Of a DNA stretch of 5,850 nt, positions 5,478 through 5,850 are shown piece by piece. The notes beneath the pieces are model-generated. The model saw nothing but the letters and a program-made list of their open reading frames with translations, searched no databases and had not been told where the DNA came from. The stretch's first letter is position 1, and every line of letters begins with the position of its first letter. The stretch is taken from contig CABREZ010000082.1 of the NCBI GenBank assembly GCA_902470035.1, positions 1 to 5,850 of the forward strand. Reading direction: 5' to 3'. Source of the stretch: an uncultured Streptococcus sp. (GTDB lineage Bacteria; Bacillota; Bacilli; Lactobacillales; Streptococcaceae). Made by a program: the position numbers and the translations under genes.

Positions 5478-5850
5478 CTTCTTTCGTCTAATTTACTTTC
5501 AATCAGATCCATAAATTCATCATAGAAATAGAGACTTTCTCTTGGTCCTGGACTGGACTCAATATGATAGAGAACACCAATCAAGGGAAGATAGCGGTGA
5601 CGAAAAGCCTCGATAGAGTGATCATGAAGCTCCTCATGGGTAATCAGAAAATCACGTGGAAGGGTATCGCGTTCAATGTTGTACTGGTGATTCTGGCTAG
5701 TAATTTCGACCTTCCCAGTAGCAACCTCTTTTACTGGAATGTTGAGTCCTCGATGAGGCCTTTTTAGGTTGTTGAGGCTGCCTCCGTGGGCAAGGGCCAA
5801 TAATTCTGCCCCCAAGCCGATTCCCATAATCGGTATATGAGGATCAATTT
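5459..5850 (-). CDS. CarA-like glutamine amidotransferase, C-terminal part, nucleophile lost
   Basis: The last 130 codons of a gene that continues past the right edge are visible. They match the class I glutaminase domain of carbamoyl-phosphate synthetase small chain: IPIMGIGLGAELLALA corresponds to the family's PxxGICLGHQLLALA, followed by HRGLNIPV, TGKVEITSQNH, the His-x-Glu motif in YHIESSPGP, and the closing DEFMDLI. In working enzymes Cys of GICLGHQ attacks glutamine and His and Glu complete the triad. Here Cys is Gly and HQ is AE, while His and Glu remain, so glutamine hydrolysis is not expected. The frame runs open to the edge, so the Met at 5827, inside the nucleophile-elbow motif, is not the start. 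Its TGA overlaps the CarB-like ATG, giving a coupled two-gene unit. It may be a structural partner of the CarB-like protein. The N-terminal CarA domain cannot be seen. Confidence 0.8.
   Translation of the reverse strand, partial: IDPHIPIMGIGLGAELLALAHGGSLNNLKRPHRGLNIPVKEVATGKVEITSQNHQYNIERDTLPRDFLITHEELHDHSIEAFRHRYLPLIGVLYHIESSPGPRESLYFYDEFMDLIESKLDERREELWS

Noticed and set aside
5459..5827. A complete 122-residue gene starting at Met 5827
   Set aside because: The Met lies inside the conserved PxxGICLG motif, and the frame stays open with matching residues to the window edge, so it is the C-terminal part of a longer CarA-like protein.
3738..5850. Functional pyrimidine or arginine carAB
   Set aside because: The glutaminase nucleophile and several ATP-grasp ligands are replaced and the second half of CarB is missing.

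Overview
The window looks like a chromosomal segment of a low-GC Gram-positive coccus, most likely a Streptococcus of the mitis/sanguinis type. The basis is AT-rich intergenic DNA, strong GGAGG ribosome binding sites, close similarity by eye to streptococcal PepT and CarA/CarB proteins, and a hairpin-rich intergenic element of a kind I recall from these genomes. There is no transposase, integrase, CRISPR array, tRNA or rRNA.

Layout. At the left edge lie the first nine codons of a minus-strand gene, possibly lepA, with its own promoter. Next is a minus-strand GNAT acetyltransferase (90-527) with a promoter and a terminator. A 199-base divergent region (528-726) holds the acetyltransferase promoter, the promoter of the next operon and a set of TTAAT-N4-ATTAA inverted repeats that look like operators. 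Rightward runs a tight three-gene operon: an HTH/S24 (LexA/HdiR-like) regulator starting at a TTG (727-1479), a Cof-type HAD phosphatase overlapping it by ATGA (1476-2294), and peptidase T (2309-3529). A roughly 200-base non-coding stretch (3530-3737) is filled by a composite three-hairpin element that can terminate transcription from both sides.

From the right, a minus-strand pair enters: the C-terminal part of a CarA-like protein (5459-5850, open at the window edge), then a half-length CarB-like protein (3738-5462), coupled by an ATGA overlap. Both descend recognisably from carbamoyl-phosphate synthetase but have lost key catalytic residues. In the CarA-like protein the glutaminase nucleophile Cys is Gly and its GHQ neighbourhood is GAE. 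In the CarB-like protein several ATP-grasp ligands are replaced, and the second ATP-grasp unit and allosteric domain are absent. The reading frames are intact and the ribosome binding site is good, so this looks like a maintained pseudo-enzyme or repurposed pair rather than decaying carAB. It is the most unusual content of the window. Its function cannot be read from the sequence.

How the genes may work together. The regulator probably represses its own operon, perhaps relieved by stress-induced self-cleavage, although its cleavage loop lacks the usual Ala-Gly. Co-expression with a phosphatase and a tripeptidase suggests housekeeping metabolism under stress or nutrient control, but that is inference. 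The CarA/CarB-like pair is a separate transcription unit converging on this operon.
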